From the NCBI GenBank assembly GCA_963703385.1, contig OY969816.1, positions 3,410,001 to 3,474,000 of the forward strand: a stretch of DNA of 64,000 nucleotides, given 5' to 3'. Both the position numbers and the translations under genes were made by a program. Shown here piece by piece: positions 1 to 8,537 of the stretch. Source of the DNA: Rhodoblastus sp963703385 (GTDB lineage: Bacteria; Pseudomonadota; Alphaproteobacteria; Rhizobiales; Beijerinckiaceae). The notes beneath the pieces are model-generated. The model was not told the origin of the DNA, did no database searches, and saw nothing but the letters and a program-made list of their open reading frames with translations. Numbering within the stretch: position 1 is the first letter of the stretch; each line of letters opens with the position of its first letter.

Positions 1-609
1 GACAATTCAGGATCGATGCGGGGCCGCCCGATCACCATCGCCGCGACCAGCGCCGACATTCTTGCGCGGACCCTTGAGCGCTGCGGCGTCAAAGTCGAAA
101 TCCTCGGCTTCACGACCAAGGCATGGAAGGGGGGCCTCTCGCGCGAATTGTGGCTCAAGGCCGGCAAGCCGCTCAATCCCGGACGGCTCAACGACCTTCG
201 GCATATCATCTATAAGGCGGCAGACGCGCCCTGGCGCCGCACGCGCAAGAATTTGGGTCTGATGATGCGCGAGGGTCTGCTGAAGGAAAATATCGACGGC
301 GAGGCGCTTGACTGGGCCCATCGCCGACTGCTTTCCCGTCCTGAGCAGCGCAGGATCCTGATGATGATTTCCGACGGCGCGCCGGTGGACGATTCCACCT
401 TGTCGGTCAATCCTGGCCACTATCTGGAGCGTCATCTGCGGCGCAAGATCGAGGAAATCGAGACGACCTCGCCGGTCCAGCTCATCGCGATCGGCATCGG
501 CCACGACGTGACCCGCTATTACCGCCGCGCGGTGACGATCACCGACGCAGAGGAGCTTGGCGGCGCGATGACCGATAAACTTGCGGAATTGTTCCGCGAA
601 ACGCCCTGA
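1..609 (+). CDS. cobT: Aerobic cobaltochelatase subunit CobT, C-terminal part (runs off the left edge)
   Basis: This is the last 202 residues of CobT, which with CobS and CobN inserts Co2+ into hydrogenobyrinic acid a,c-diamide in the aerobic cobalamin pathway. The frame is already open at base 1 and begins DNSGSMRG, the MIDAS (DxSxS) metal site of the C-terminal von Willebrand A domain. The rest of that domain follows, including ILMMISDGAPVDD and QLIAIGIGHDV. The N-terminal part, and probably cobS, lie to the left of the window. B12 made by this route would serve the B12-dependent ethylmalonyl-CoA mutase encoded near 53 kb. Family assignment is firm; the full length is not visible. Confidence 0.93.
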   Translation, partial: DNSGSMRGRPITIAATSADILARTLERCGVKVEILGFTTKAWKGGLSRELWLKAGKPLNPGRLNDLRHIIYKAADAPWRRTRKNLGLMMREGLLKENIDGEALDWAHRRLLSRPEQRRILMMISDGAPVDDSTLSVNPGHYLERHLRRKIEEIETTSPVQLIAIGIGHDVTRYYRRAVTITDAEELGGAMTDKLAELFRETP

Positions 610-750
610 TTTCCGGCCGGGGCGGGGCTGCGGCGCAAATGTCGCGGCGCTCGGGCGGCGTAACGACTTGCAAGGCCGCGACAAACGCGCTAGCTACCGG
701 CCGCATCGTTTTCATCGCTGCGGTTCTTGAGACCGCGCGCGGAGAGAGAA

Positions 751-1086
751 ATGACCTACGTCGTCATCGAAAACTGCATCAAGTGCAAATATACGGATTG
801 CGTCGAGGTCTGCCCGGTCGATTGTTTCTATGAAGGCGAGAACATGCTCGTCATTCACCCGGATGAATGCATCGACTGCGGCGTCTGCGAGCCGGAATGT
901 CCGGCAGAGGCAATCAAGCCCGACACCGAGCCGGATCTCGAGAAATGGCTGGCGTTGAACGCCGAATACGCGCAGATCTGGCCGAATATCACCATCAAGC
1001 GCGACGCCCTGCCCGAAGCCAAGGAATTCGACGGAAGTTCCGGCAAGCTGGCCATGTTCAGCAAAGAGCCAGGCAAAGGCGACTGA
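751..1086 (+). CDS. fdxA: 7Fe ferredoxin FdxA ([3Fe-4S][4Fe-4S])
   Basis: A 111-residue soluble ferredoxin of the Azotobacter FdI type, an electron carrier. Cys9, Cys17 and Cys50 fit the [3Fe-4S] ligands and Cys21, Cys40, Cys43 and Cys46 the [4Fe-4S] ligands, in the pattern CIKCKYTDCVEVCPVDC and CIDCGVCEPECP. The C-terminal ~50 residues (DLEKWLALNAEYAQIWPNI) are the usual FdxA extension. The ATG at 751 is chosen because a purine-rich ribosome site (GGAGAGAGAA) directly precedes it; an open frame reaches back to 727 but adds only residues foreign to the family. In many alphaproteobacteria fdxA lies just before carD, as here. Confidence 0.96.
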   Translation: MTYVVIENCIKCKYTDCVEVCPVDCFYEGENMLVIHPDECIDCGVCEPECPAEAIKPDTEPDLEKWLALNAEYAQIWPNITIKRDALPEAKEFDGSSGKLAMFSKEPGKGD

Positions 1087-1589
1087 CTTGCCGCCGCGCC
1101 GTGCCAGCGGCGCGATTTAACCATTGATCCAGCCGAGGTTGCGCCGAATCAATTATATTTTGATTCGGGCGTTAATTTGTGATATCTGTTATCCACTTCA
1201 ACCGGCAAAAGATCGCTCGCTTCTGTGACAAGATCAATGGCTCCCGCTTAGGCGTGGGGCCTGTTTTTACCTTATGAACGGAGTTCGAACACCGGCTTTT
1301 GACGTCGGCAGATGCGCGAAGCTCCCGATTGACGGCCAAAATCGACGTGCGGTTCGGAATCGTTCCAACACCCGGGCGTTGTTGTGTATTCGGTCTCGCC
1401 TCGGCGGGGCATCACCACAGGGTGCGAGATCACGGCGATAGCTACAAGAACAGACGCATAGGGTATGGCGCTCCCTCAAGCGTCGGCTAATCGGGGCGGA
1501 CAGCCCGCTTTGGCGCAAAATTGGTTGGCGATCGGCAAAGTTCCCGTCAGCCGGAATGTGGACCTCGAACCATCAGCGATTGGACCAAG
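1087..1589. other. Long gene-free stretch between fdxA and carD
   Basis: About 500 bases with no open frame that reads like a protein. The first ~120 bases are AT-rich (around 1140-1195, TTATATTTTGATTCGGGCG and TTAATTTGTGATATC) and look like promoter DNA. The rest is GC-rich with short self-complementary patches. A long 5' leader or a small RNA is possible, but I cannot match it to a known RNA family by eye. Confidence 0.4.
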
Positions 1590-2261
1590 GTGACGCAGAA
1601 AAAAACCTCTTCGGCGGCTAATGCCGTTTCGCCCGCTCCCCGTTCCTCCGATCCGAGCAAGATTACCGTGTCCTCATCGAAGTCTTCCAGCAAGACGCCG
1701 GCCGCCAGGAGCGGCTTCAGGACCAGTGAATTCATCGTTTATCCCGCGCATGGCGTCGGACAGATCGTCGCCATCGAGGAGCAGGAAGTCGCGGGCTTCA
1801 AGCTCGAGCTTTATGTCATTTCCTTCGTCAAGGACAAAATGACGCTCAAGGTGCCGACGCCGAAGGTCGCCTCCGTCGGCATGCGCAAGCTCGCCGACGC
1901 TAGCGTCGTTAAAAAGGCGCTCGACACTTTGACCGGCCGCGCGCGGGTGAAGCGGACGATGTGGTCGCGCCGCGCTCAGGAATATGAAGCCAAGATCAAT
2001 TCGGGCGATTTGGTGGCGATCGCCGAGGTTGTGCGCGACCTCTACCGTTCCGAGGTTCAGCCCGAGCAATCCTATTCCGAGCGTCAGCTTTACGAGGCTG
2101 CTCTCGACCGCTTGGCGCGGGAGCTCGCCGTCGTGCAGAAGCTCAACGATCCCGATTGCTTCAGGCTGATCGAATCCCATTTGGCGAAGGGCCCGCGCCG
2201 CGCCGCCAAGGGCGAAGAAGCGGTCGTCATCGAGGAAAGCGACGTCGAAGAAGCCGCGTAA
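1590..2261 (+). CDS. carD: CarD/CdnL family transcriptional regulator
   Basis: A 223-residue CarD/CdnL protein, which binds the RNA polymerase beta subunit and stabilises open complexes, notably at rRNA promoters. The RNAP-interacting domain begins near residue 48 with FIVYPAHGVGQIVAIEEQE. The helical DNA-binding part contains MWSRRAQEYEAKINSGD and ends near residue 200. The N-terminal ~45 residues are Ser/Lys/Ala-rich and probably unstructured, with an acidic tail at the other end. The start is uncertain: GTG at 1590 (VTQKKTSS) fits the family, TTG at 1521 would add 23 residues, and neither has a strong ribosome site. A clear terminator follows. Confidence 0.9.
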   Translation: MTQKKTSSAANAVSPAPRSSDPSKITVSSSKSSSKTPAARSGFRTSEFIVYPAHGVGQIVAIEEQEVAGFKLELYVISFVKDKMTLKVPTPKVASVGMRKLADASVVKKALDTLTGRARVKRTMWSRRAQEYEAKINSGDLVAIAEVVRDLYRSEVQPEQSYSERQLYEAALDRLARELAVVQKLNDPDCFRLIESHLAKGPRRAAKGEEAVVIEESDVEEAA

Positions 2262-2282
2262 GCTTTCAAGAGCAAAAAGAAG

Positions 2283-2307
2283 CCCCGCCGGTTTGGCGGG
2301 GTTTTTT
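2283..2307 (+). terminator. Rho-independent terminator of carD
   Basis: A perfect 7-bp stem CCCCGCC / GGCGGGG with loop GGTTT is followed by six T residues. It lies 22 bases past the carD stop and just before the convergent end of secB. Confidence 0.93.
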
Positions 2308-2336
2308 GTTTTGCGCGTGCAAATTCGCTCGTGCGG

Positions 2337-2813
2337 TCAGGACAGATGAGTTGGCTGAGCGCCCTGCGCCTGCTGCATGCGCTGGGCGTAGAGCGCCGCG
2401 AAATCAATCGGATCGAGATAGAGCGGGGGAAAGCCGCCATTGCGGATCGAATCTGCAATGATCTGGCGCGCAAAGGGGAAAAGCAGGCGCGGACATTCGA
2501 TCATCACGACCAGATGGTTCTGCTCCGGCGGAATATTGACCAAACGGAACACGCCCGAATAGGTCAGTTCGAACTTGAACAGGGCGTTGGAGGCTTCGCC
2601 TGCCGAGCCTTCGATCAGCAGCTCGACTTCGAAGTCCGCGTCGGCGAGCTGCTTCGCGTTGACGTTCACCTGAACATTAATGTTCGGCGCCGTTTCCTGC
2701 GGGCGGAGCGAGTTCGGGGCGTTGGGATTTTCGAACGAAAGATCCTTGCAATATTGAACCATGCAATTCAGCGCCGGGGCGGCTTGCGCCTGCCCAACAT
2801 TGGCATCCGTCAT
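2337..2813 (-). CDS. secB: Protein-export chaperone SecB
   Basis: A 158-residue SecB, the tetrameric cytoplasmic chaperone that keeps preproteins unfolded and hands them to SecA. Family features are YCKDLSFENPNAP near the N-terminus, the beta-strand core with FEVELLIEG and FKFELTYSGVF, and the C-terminal segment CPRLLFPFARQIIADSIRNGGFPPL. The C-terminal tail is rich in Gln/Ala. The ATG at 2813 is preferred because GGGAG lies about 8 bases upstream; the frame could run back to 2858 but adds atypical residues. It is convergent with carD. Confidence 0.97.
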   Translation of the reverse strand: MTDANVGQAQAAPALNCMVQYCKDLSFENPNAPNSLRPQETAPNINVQVNVNAKQLADADFEVELLIEGSAGEASNALFKFELTYSGVFRLVNIPPEQNHLVVMIECPRLLFPFARQIIADSIRNGGFPPLYLDPIDFAALYAQRMQQAQGAQPTHLS

Positions 2814-3075
2814 GACAATCTCCCGCACAATCTTGGAATGACGGAGCAGCACCGCCATCTCTCATAAAGTTCCGACGGGATCTAGGTCTCCATAGAAACC
2901 GTTCGAAACGGACGCCTCGCCGGGTAGCATGAATCCCCCGAGGAAAACAAGTTGCGGTCATCGCCATACCAGCGCGCCTTGCTGGGCCGAGGTGGCGATG
3001 CTAACCATTCGCGCCTGACAAGGATTTTCGGACGCGATCCCGTGTCTCGATCGCGGTCGTGGAAGCGAGGCCATA

Positions 3076-3723
3076 ATGCAACTGGATCCGGCCATCGTCA
3101 TTTTCGCCCTGTTGGCGCTTTTCATCCTGTGGAAGCTCCGGTCCGTCTTGGGCGAGCGTACGGGCTTTGAGCAAAGAAACGATTTTTCGTCCCTTGCTCA
3201 ACCTGTCGCCTCGCCGCGGCCGCCCGCGGTCGCCGATGCGCGTTGGCAGGATTTCGCCGAGCGGGGAAGCCCCCTTTGGGACGGCCTCGACGCAATCGCA
3301 AAAGCCCAGCCGGGTTTCGACGCCGGCGCCTTCCTCAACGGCGCCCGCGAAGCATACAAAATGGTGGTCCACGCCTTTTCCGTGGGCGACGAAGCCGCAT
3401 TGCGGTCGCTGGCGGGCGATGAAGTTTACGGAAGCTTCAAGACGGCTTTGGCGGAACGCGCGCAGCGCGGCGAAACCTTGGAGACGAATTTTGTCGCCTT
3501 TAAAAGCGTCGGGATGGTTAGCGCTGCCGCAGAGCCTGTCGGCGCGCGAATCGCGGTCCGTTTCGACGCGGAATTCGTCACCATGACCCGCGACAAGGCC
3601 GCCCAGGTCGTGGAAGGCGACCCCGAAAAGCCGCAGGAAATCATTGATGTATGGACCTTTGCGCGGCGGCACGACGCCAGTGGCCCGAACTGGCTGCTGG
3701 TTGCGACCGCGCCCATGCAATGA
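3076..3723 (+). CDS. Tim44-like domain protein (TimA-type), membrane-anchored
   Basis: A 215-residue protein with one N-terminal transmembrane segment (about residues 4-20, AIVIFALLALFILW), a short Pro/Ala linker and a C-terminal Tim44-like domain (about 75-210; FDAGAFLNGAREAYKMVVHAF, then the beta sheet with VDVWTFARR-type ending). It resembles alphaproteobacterial homologues of the mitochondrial import protein Tim44. The bacterial role is not settled; a periplasmic or inner-membrane protein-handling role is inferred. secB is divergent upstream, and the stop overlaps the mltA start (ATGA), so the two are co-transcribed. This conserved secB/tim44-like/mltA order suits envelope biogenesis. Confidence 0.87.
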   Translation: MQLDPAIVIFALLALFILWKLRSVLGERTGFEQRNDFSSLAQPVASPRPPAVADARWQDFAERGSPLWDGLDAIAKAQPGFDAGAFLNGAREAYKMVVHAFSVGDEAALRSLAGDEVYGSFKTALAERAQRGETLETNFVAFKSVGMVSAAAEPVGARIAVRFDAEFVTMTRDKAAQVVEGDPEKPQEIIDVWTFARRHDASGPNWLLVATAPMQ

Positions 3724-4934
3724 TTCAATCGGCGGTCCGCTTTTTCCGCGCGCGGCTTCGCGCCGGCCTCGGCTTTTGGCTCGTTTTGGGGGCCTTGGCC
3801 CCGGGCGCCGCGCGATGCGCGGCGGCGTCCTATCGGCTCGACGCTGTTTCTTTTGCGGATTTGCCCGGCTTCTCCCAGGATCGCTTGGGTGAAGCGTTGA
3901 ATGTTTTCGCGAAAACCTGCGACCGGCCGTTAGGCGCCACCCCTGCCATCGAAGGCTTCGACCGCAAGGCGCAAGCTGAGGCGTGCCGGGCGGCCCGCCA
4001 TGGCGAGGGCGCGGAGACAGCGCAAAAATTCTTTGAGCGCCGCTTCCGTCCTTATCGAATTGTCGCCAATGCCTCTGACGACGCTTTCTTCACCGGCTAT
4101 TATCAGCCCGAGATTGCCGGCTCGGTCACGAGAAGCGCCGCATATCCCGTTCCGGTTTACGGCTTGCCGCCGGATCTGATTTTGCTGCCGCCGGCAAAGC
4201 GAACGGGCGAGCTGGCGGGCCTGATCGCCGCGCGGCGGGCGCCGAATGGCGCCGTGACGCCTTTTCCAGATCGCGCCACCATCGAGGATGGCGCGCTGGA
4301 GCGGGCGCCCGGCGTGCGGAAACTCGTCTATCTCAAGGACAATGTCGATCTCTTCCTGGCGCAGGTCCAGGGCTCCGTTCGCGTGCGGCTGACCGACGGG
4401 CGCGTCCTTGTGCTGACCTTCGCAGGCAAAAACGGCCAGCCCTATACGGCCTTGGCGCGCGTTCTCGTCCAAAGGGGCGTGGCCACGCCAGCAGAAATGA
4501 CGATGGACCGGCTCACGCAGTGGATCAGGGCGAACGGGACGGGGCGAGGTCAGCCGGGCGACGAACTGCTTCGGCTCAACCGATCCTTTGTCTTTTTCGA
4601 AGCCCATGTCGAAACAGGCGCGCAGGCCCAGCCGCGCGGCGGCGGCGGCGCGCCCCTGACTCCCTTGCGCTCCATCGCCGTCGACAAGGCCGTCTGGCCC
4701 TATGGGCTGCCCTTTTTCATCGCTTCGACGATGCCGTGGCGAAACGCAGAGCCTGAACCTTTGCGGCGGGTGGTCGTCGCCCAGGACACCGGCGCGGCGA
4801 TCGTGGGCGCCGCGCGCGCCGACATCTATTTCGGGCTTGGCGGCGAGGCCGGCGCGCGCGCCGCCGAAATTCGCCATCATGGCCAGTTCTTCATTCTGCT
4901 CCCGGTCCGAACGCGGACCGAGGGCGGCCGATAA
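3720..4934 (+). CDS. mltA: Membrane-bound lytic murein transglycosylase A
   Basis: A 404-residue MltA-family enzyme that cleaves peptidoglycan with formation of 1,6-anhydro-muramyl ends. A Sec signal peptide (about residues 1-35, hydrophobic core LGFWLVLGALAPGAA) is followed by the MltA barrel (FFTGYYQPEIAGSV, QVQGSVRVRLTDGR) and the 3D domain, whose conserved Asp residues lie in VAQDTGAAIVGAARADIYFG. No lipobox Cys is evident at the usual place, so it may be soluble or signal-anchored. The ATG at 3720 overlaps the upstream stop; an ATG at 3651 is less likely because it would precede the signal peptide with 23 polar residues. Confidence 0.93.
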   Translation: MIQSAVRFFRARLRAGLGFWLVLGALAPGAARCAAASYRLDAVSFADLPGFSQDRLGEALNVFAKTCDRPLGATPAIEGFDRKAQAEACRAARHGEGAETAQKFFERRFRPYRIVANASDDAFFTGYYQPEIAGSVTRSAAYPVPVYGLPPDLILLPPAKRTGELAGLIAARRAPNGAVTPFPDRATIEDGALERAPGVRKLVYLKDNVDLFLAQVQGSVRVRLTDGRVLVLTFAGKNGQPYTALARVLVQRGVATPAEMTMDRLTQWIRANGTGRGQPGDELLRLNRSFVFFEAHVETGAQAQPRGGGGAPLTPLRSIAVDKAVWPYGLPFFIASTMPWRNAEPEPLRRVVVAQDTGAAIVGAARADIYFGLGGEAGARAAEIRHHGQFFILLPVRTRTEGGR

Positions 4935-4944
4935 GGAAACTGGA

Positions 4945-5529
4945 ATGAAAGGCGGCAGCGAGATCAAACGCGCGGCGCGCGCCCGTCTCCTTTCGCGCGA
5001 GGAGCTGGCGCTGTGGCGACATGTGACGGCCGACGTCAGGCCGCGCGTCACGACAGTTGCGCGGTCGCCTGAACCTGCGGCGGCGCCTGAGGTCGGACCC
5101 AAGAAAGCGGCGGCAGTTACGCCGACGCTCGTCGCGCCTCTCCCGGAGCCGACAAAAAAGCCAAAGTCCACGCCACCGCTCGCGCCATTGGAAAAGCGCC
5201 TGAAACGGCGGCTCGGCGCGGGAAAGGCGCAGGTCGATGACGTGCTCGACCTGCATGGGATGACCCAGGCGCAGGCGCATCGCGCGCTCAACAATTTTCT
5301 CTGGCGCGCCGCCGAGGATGGGGCGAGACTGGTGCTCGTCATCACCGGCAAGGGCGCACCCGCCGCTGAGGATGGCGGCGCGCCGGAGCGCGGAGTGTTG
5401 CGTCGGAACGTCCCGCACTGGCTTCGAGCGCCCGAACTGCGCGCTGTCGTCCTTTCGGTCGAGGAAGCGGCAAGGCCGCATGGCGGCGCCGGCGCGCTTT
5501 ATGTGCGGCTGCGGCGACGTGTCTTCTGA
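4945..5529 (+). CDS. Smr/MutS2 domain protein
   Basis: A 194-residue protein with a C-terminal Smr domain (about residues 85-190) carrying the signature DLHGMTQAQAH and the ITGKG loop. Smr domains bind or nick nucleic acids; this stand-alone form is common beside mltA in alphaproteobacteria and its biological role is unknown. The N-terminal half is Ala/Pro/Lys-rich and probably disordered. The ATG at 4945 follows AAGGAAACTGGA and lies 10 bases after the mltA stop, so it likely belongs to the tim44-like/mltA operon. Confidence 0.9.
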   Translation: MKGGSEIKRAARARLLSREELALWRHVTADVRPRVTTVARSPEPAAAPEVGPKKAAAVTPTLVAPLPEPTKKPKSTPPLAPLEKRLKRRLGAGKAQVDDVLDLHGMTQAQAHRALNNFLWRAAEDGARLVLVITGKGAPAAEDGGAPERGVLRRNVPHWLRAPELRAVVLSVEEAARPHGGAGALYVRLRRRVF

Positions 5530-5595
5530 CGACAAACGACTTGACCGCTTTTCTCGGCGCAGGCAAGACCCTGGCTTCGTTCGGAAAGGGAGCCT

Positions 5596-6624
5596 ATGTC
5601 CGCGCATCAGTTTGACGTCCTTGGACTTGGCAATGCAATTGTCGATGTGATTGCGCCGGTAGACGACGAGTTCCTTGTCGCGGCGGGGCTGCACAAGGGC
5701 TCGATGCAGCTCGTGGACGAGGCGCGGGCGCAATCGCTTTACGACGCGATGGGCGCGACCACGATCGTGTCGGGCGGATCGGCGGCCAATACGATCGCCG
5801 GTTTGGCGAGCCTCGGCGGCAAGGGCGCCTTTGTCGGCAAGGTCGCCGCCGACGAGGCGGGTCGCGCTTTCGCCCATGACATTCGGGCTGCGGGCGTGCA
5901 TTTTGCGACCGCGCCGGCGACAGGCGGGCCTTCCACCGCGCGCTGCCTCGTCCTGGTCACGCCGGACGGCCAAAGGACGATGAACACTTTTCTCGGCGCC
6001 TGCCAAAATCTGACCAGCGCCGATCTGAACCCTGCCGACATCGCCGCCGCGCGGATTCTTTATCTCGAAGGCTATCTCTGGGATCCGCCGGCCGCCAAGC
6101 AGACTTTCGTCGAGGCGTCCCGCATCGCTCATGTGGCGGGACGCGAAGCGGCGCTGACCTTGTCGGATGTCTTTTGCGTCGATCGCCACCAGCAGGAATT
6201 TTTGGGTCTGATGCGCGGTGGCTTCGTGGATATCCTGTTCGCCAACAAATCCGAACTCCACGCCCTTTATCAGACGTCGGATTTCGCGACGGCGGTCGCG
6301 GCCTTGCGCCAGGAAAAGGTGATTGCCGCCGTCACCCGTTCTGAAAAGGGAGCGATCGTCGTTCATGGCGAAAAGACTTTCGAAGTTCCCGCCGCCCCGA
6401 TCGACAATCTCGTGGACACCACCGGCGCGGGCGACCTCTTCGCGGCCGGTTTCCTCGCCGCCTATACGCGGGGGCGTCCGTTAGACTATTGCGCCCGGCT
6501 CGGCGCGCTTGCCGCAAGCGAAATCATCCAGCATTTCGGCGCCCGGCCGGAGGTCGAACTCGCCCGGCTTGCCGAACAGAGCCTCTATCTGCGCGAAGAC
6601 CGCGAAGAAGCGCAGCGCGCCTGA
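5596..6624 (+). CDS. PfkB-family carbohydrate/nucleoside kinase (adenosine kinase-like)
   Basis: A 342-residue ribokinase/PfkB protein. The N-terminal pattern VLGLGNAIVDVIAPVDDEFL and GGSAANTIAGLASLGGKGAFVGKVAADEAG is the sugar-binding half, and DTTGAGDLFAAGFLAAYTRG near residue 275 carries the catalytic Asp and anion hole. It most resembles the bacterial proteins annotated as adenosine kinase, but substrate cannot be fixed from sequence; fructose-type kinases share these motifs. GAAAGGGAG lies just upstream of the ATG at 5596. It is 66 bases after the smr gene and could be the last gene of that operon. A repeat element separates it from the convergent purH. Confidence 0.88.
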   Translation: MSAHQFDVLGLGNAIVDVIAPVDDEFLVAAGLHKGSMQLVDEARAQSLYDAMGATTIVSGGSAANTIAGLASLGGKGAFVGKVAADEAGRAFAHDIRAAGVHFATAPATGGPSTARCLVLVTPDGQRTMNTFLGACQNLTSADLNPADIAAARILYLEGYLWDPPAAKQTFVEASRIAHVAGREAALTLSDVFCVDRHQQEFLGLMRGGFVDILFANKSELHALYQTSDFATAVAALRQEKVIAAVTRSEKGAIVVHGEKTFEVPAAPIDNLVDTTGAGDLFAAGFLAAYTRGRPLDYCARLGALAASEIIQHFGARPEVELARLAEQSLYLREDREEAQRA

Positions 6625-6651
6625 GCGAGGGGCGCCTTTTTCCTCGCCTTC

Positions 6652-6751
6652 GAGCGCGTTCGCAAATCACAGAGTCGAACGCGCTCGGTTATTTCATTGT
6701 TTTGACGCATATTTTTGGCCGAAAAGTCTAACAACTTTTCGGGAATATGCT
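6652..6751. repeat. Intergenic two-hairpin repeat, copy A (family 1)
   Basis: Two inverted repeats in a row: GAGCGCGTTCG pairs with CGAACGCGCTC, then a spacer with TTTCATTGTTTTGACGCAT, then a second arm pair built on GCATATTTTTGGCCGAAAAGT and ACTTTTCGGGAATATGC. A second copy with the same order, spacing and much the same bases lies at 59691-59794. This copy sits between convergent genes and touches the purH stop. Confidence 0.88.
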
Positions 6752-8338
6752 CTAATGGCGGAAGTGCCGGTGGCCGGTCATCACCATCGCCAGGCCGGCC
6801 TCGTCGGCGGCCTTGATCACCTCGTCGTCGCGCATTGAGCCGCCGGGCTGGATGACCGCTGTCGCGCCGGCTTCGGCCGCCGCCAGCAGCCCGTCGGCGA
6901 AGGGGAAGAAGGCGTCGGAGGCGACGACGGAGCCTTTCGCCCAGCTTTCGGCCGCGCCGGCCGCCTTGGCGGCTTCCGCCGCCTTCCACGCCGCGATGCG
7001 CGACGAATCGACGCGGCTCATCTGTCCCGCGCCGATGCCGATGGTCGCTGCGTTCTTCACATAGACAATGGCGTTGGACTTCACATGTTTGACGATGCGG
7101 AAGGCGAAAATGAGGTCCGCCAGCTCCTGGGGCGTCGGCGCGCGCTTGGTGACGACCTTGAGCGGCATGTCGTCGACCATGGCGTTGTCGCGGGACTGGA
7201 ACAAAAGGCCCCCCGCGACTGAGCGAACGGTCAGGCCGGGCGCGCGCGGGTCCGGCAACCCGCCGGTCAGCAACAGCCGCAGGTTTTTCTTCGCCGCGAC
7301 CAGCGCGATGGCCGCCTCGTCGGCGTCGGGGGCGATGATCACTTCGGTGAAAATCTTGACGATTTCGGAAGCGGCTTCGGCGTCGAGCTTGCGGTTCAGC
7401 GCGACGATGCCGCCAAAGGCGGACACCGGATCGCAGGTCTGGGCGCGAAGATAGGCTTCCTTCAGGCTGGCGCCTTCGGCGACCCCGCAAGGGTTGGCGT
7501 GCTTGATGATTGCGACGGCGGCGGCGCGGGCAGGGTCGAATTCCGCGACCAGTTCAAAAGCCGCGTCAGTGTCGTTGACATTGTTGTAGGAGAGCTGCTT
7601 GCCTTGGAGTTGGCGCGCGGTCGCCACGCCGGGCCGGGTTTCTCCGGTCAGGTAGAATCCGGCATGCTGGTGCGGGTTTTCGCCATAGCGCATCGGCTCG
7701 GACAATTTGCCGCCGACGGCGCGATATTCCGGCGTCTCGATCGCCAGGGCCCTGGCGAGCCAGTTGGAGATGGCGGCGTCATAGGCGGCGGTCCGGGCAT
7801 AGGCCTTTTGCGCCAGTTTCTTGCGCAGGGCGAGCGTCGAGCCGCCGGAGGCGTCCATGGCGTCGAGAATCGCCTGGTAGTCGGAGGCGTCGACCACGAC
7901 CGCGACATCTTCGTGATTCTTCGCGGCGGCGCGGATCATCGCGGGACCGCCGATGTCGATATTCTCGATGGTTTCTTCCCATCCGGCCCGGCGGGCGACG
8001 GTCGCCTCGAAGGGATAGAGATTGACGACGAGGAGATCGATCGGCTCGATCCCGTGAGCGAGCATCGCGGCTTCATGTTCGGGATTTTCGCGGATCGCGA
8101 GCAGGCCGCCGTGCACTTTCGGGTGCAAGGTTTTGACCCGGCCGTCCATCATTTCGGGAAAGCCGGTAATGTCGGAGACATCCGTCACGGCAATGCCGGC
8201 GTCGGCGATCGCCTTGCGCGTGCCGCCGGTGGAAACGAGGCTGACCCCCCGCTGATGGAGCGCGCGCGCAAAATCGATGAGACCGGTCTTGTCGGAAACG
8301 GAAACCAGCGCGCGTTTGATGGGGCGGATGTCGGACAT
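6752..8338 (-). CDS. purH: Bifunctional AICAR transformylase / IMP cyclohydrolase
   Basis: A 528-residue PurH that performs the last two steps of IMP synthesis: formylation of AICAR with 10-formyl-THF, then ring closure. The N-terminal MGS-like cyclohydrolase domain (about 1-150) shows VSVSDKTGLIDFAR and KTLHPKVHGGLL. The transformylase domain shows KHANPCGVAEG and ends with GFRHFRH-like residues (MVMTGHRHFRH). The ATG at 8338 fits the family start; an upstream extension to 8392 is not conserved. It is the distal gene of the rsmB/heparinase-like/purH run, an order usual in Hyphomicrobiales. Confidence 0.97.
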   Translation of the reverse strand: MSDIRPIKRALVSVSDKTGLIDFARALHQRGVSLVSTGGTRKAIADAGIAVTDVSDITGFPEMMDGRVKTLHPKVHGGLLAIRENPEHEAAMLAHGIEPIDLLVVNLYPFEATVARRAGWEETIENIDIGGPAMIRAAAKNHEDVAVVVDASDYQAILDAMDASGGSTLALRKKLAQKAYARTAAYDAAISNWLARALAIETPEYRAVGGKLSEPMRYGENPHQHAGFYLTGETRPGVATARQLQGKQLSYNNVNDTDAAFELVAEFDPARAAAVAIIKHANPCGVAEGASLKEAYLRAQTCDPVSAFGGIVALNRKLDAEAASEIVKIFTEVIIAPDADEAAIALVAAKKNLRLLLTGGLPDPRAPGLTVRSVAGGLLFQSRDNAMVDDMPLKVVTKRAPTPQELADLIFAFRIVKHVKSNAIVYVKNAATIGIGAGQMSRVDSSRIAAWKAAEAAKAAGAAESWAKGSVVASDAFFPFADGLLAAAEAGATAVIQPGGSMRDDEVIKAADEAGLAMVMTGHRHFRH

Positions 8339-8537
8339 GATCCTACTCGTCTGCGGATGGACGGATGTCGTTCCGGCGGCAAAGCCGAACAAGCGATCAA
8401 TGTCGGGCTTGGTTTTCGCCCTCGATTGAGGCCGGAAAGACGCCGGTTGAAGCCTCGGTCGCCGAGGCGATTAGCACGTTTCCGCGCCAGCGGAAATGCG
8501 GAGGAAGGCCGGGAGCGTAGCAAATGGCGAAAAATCG

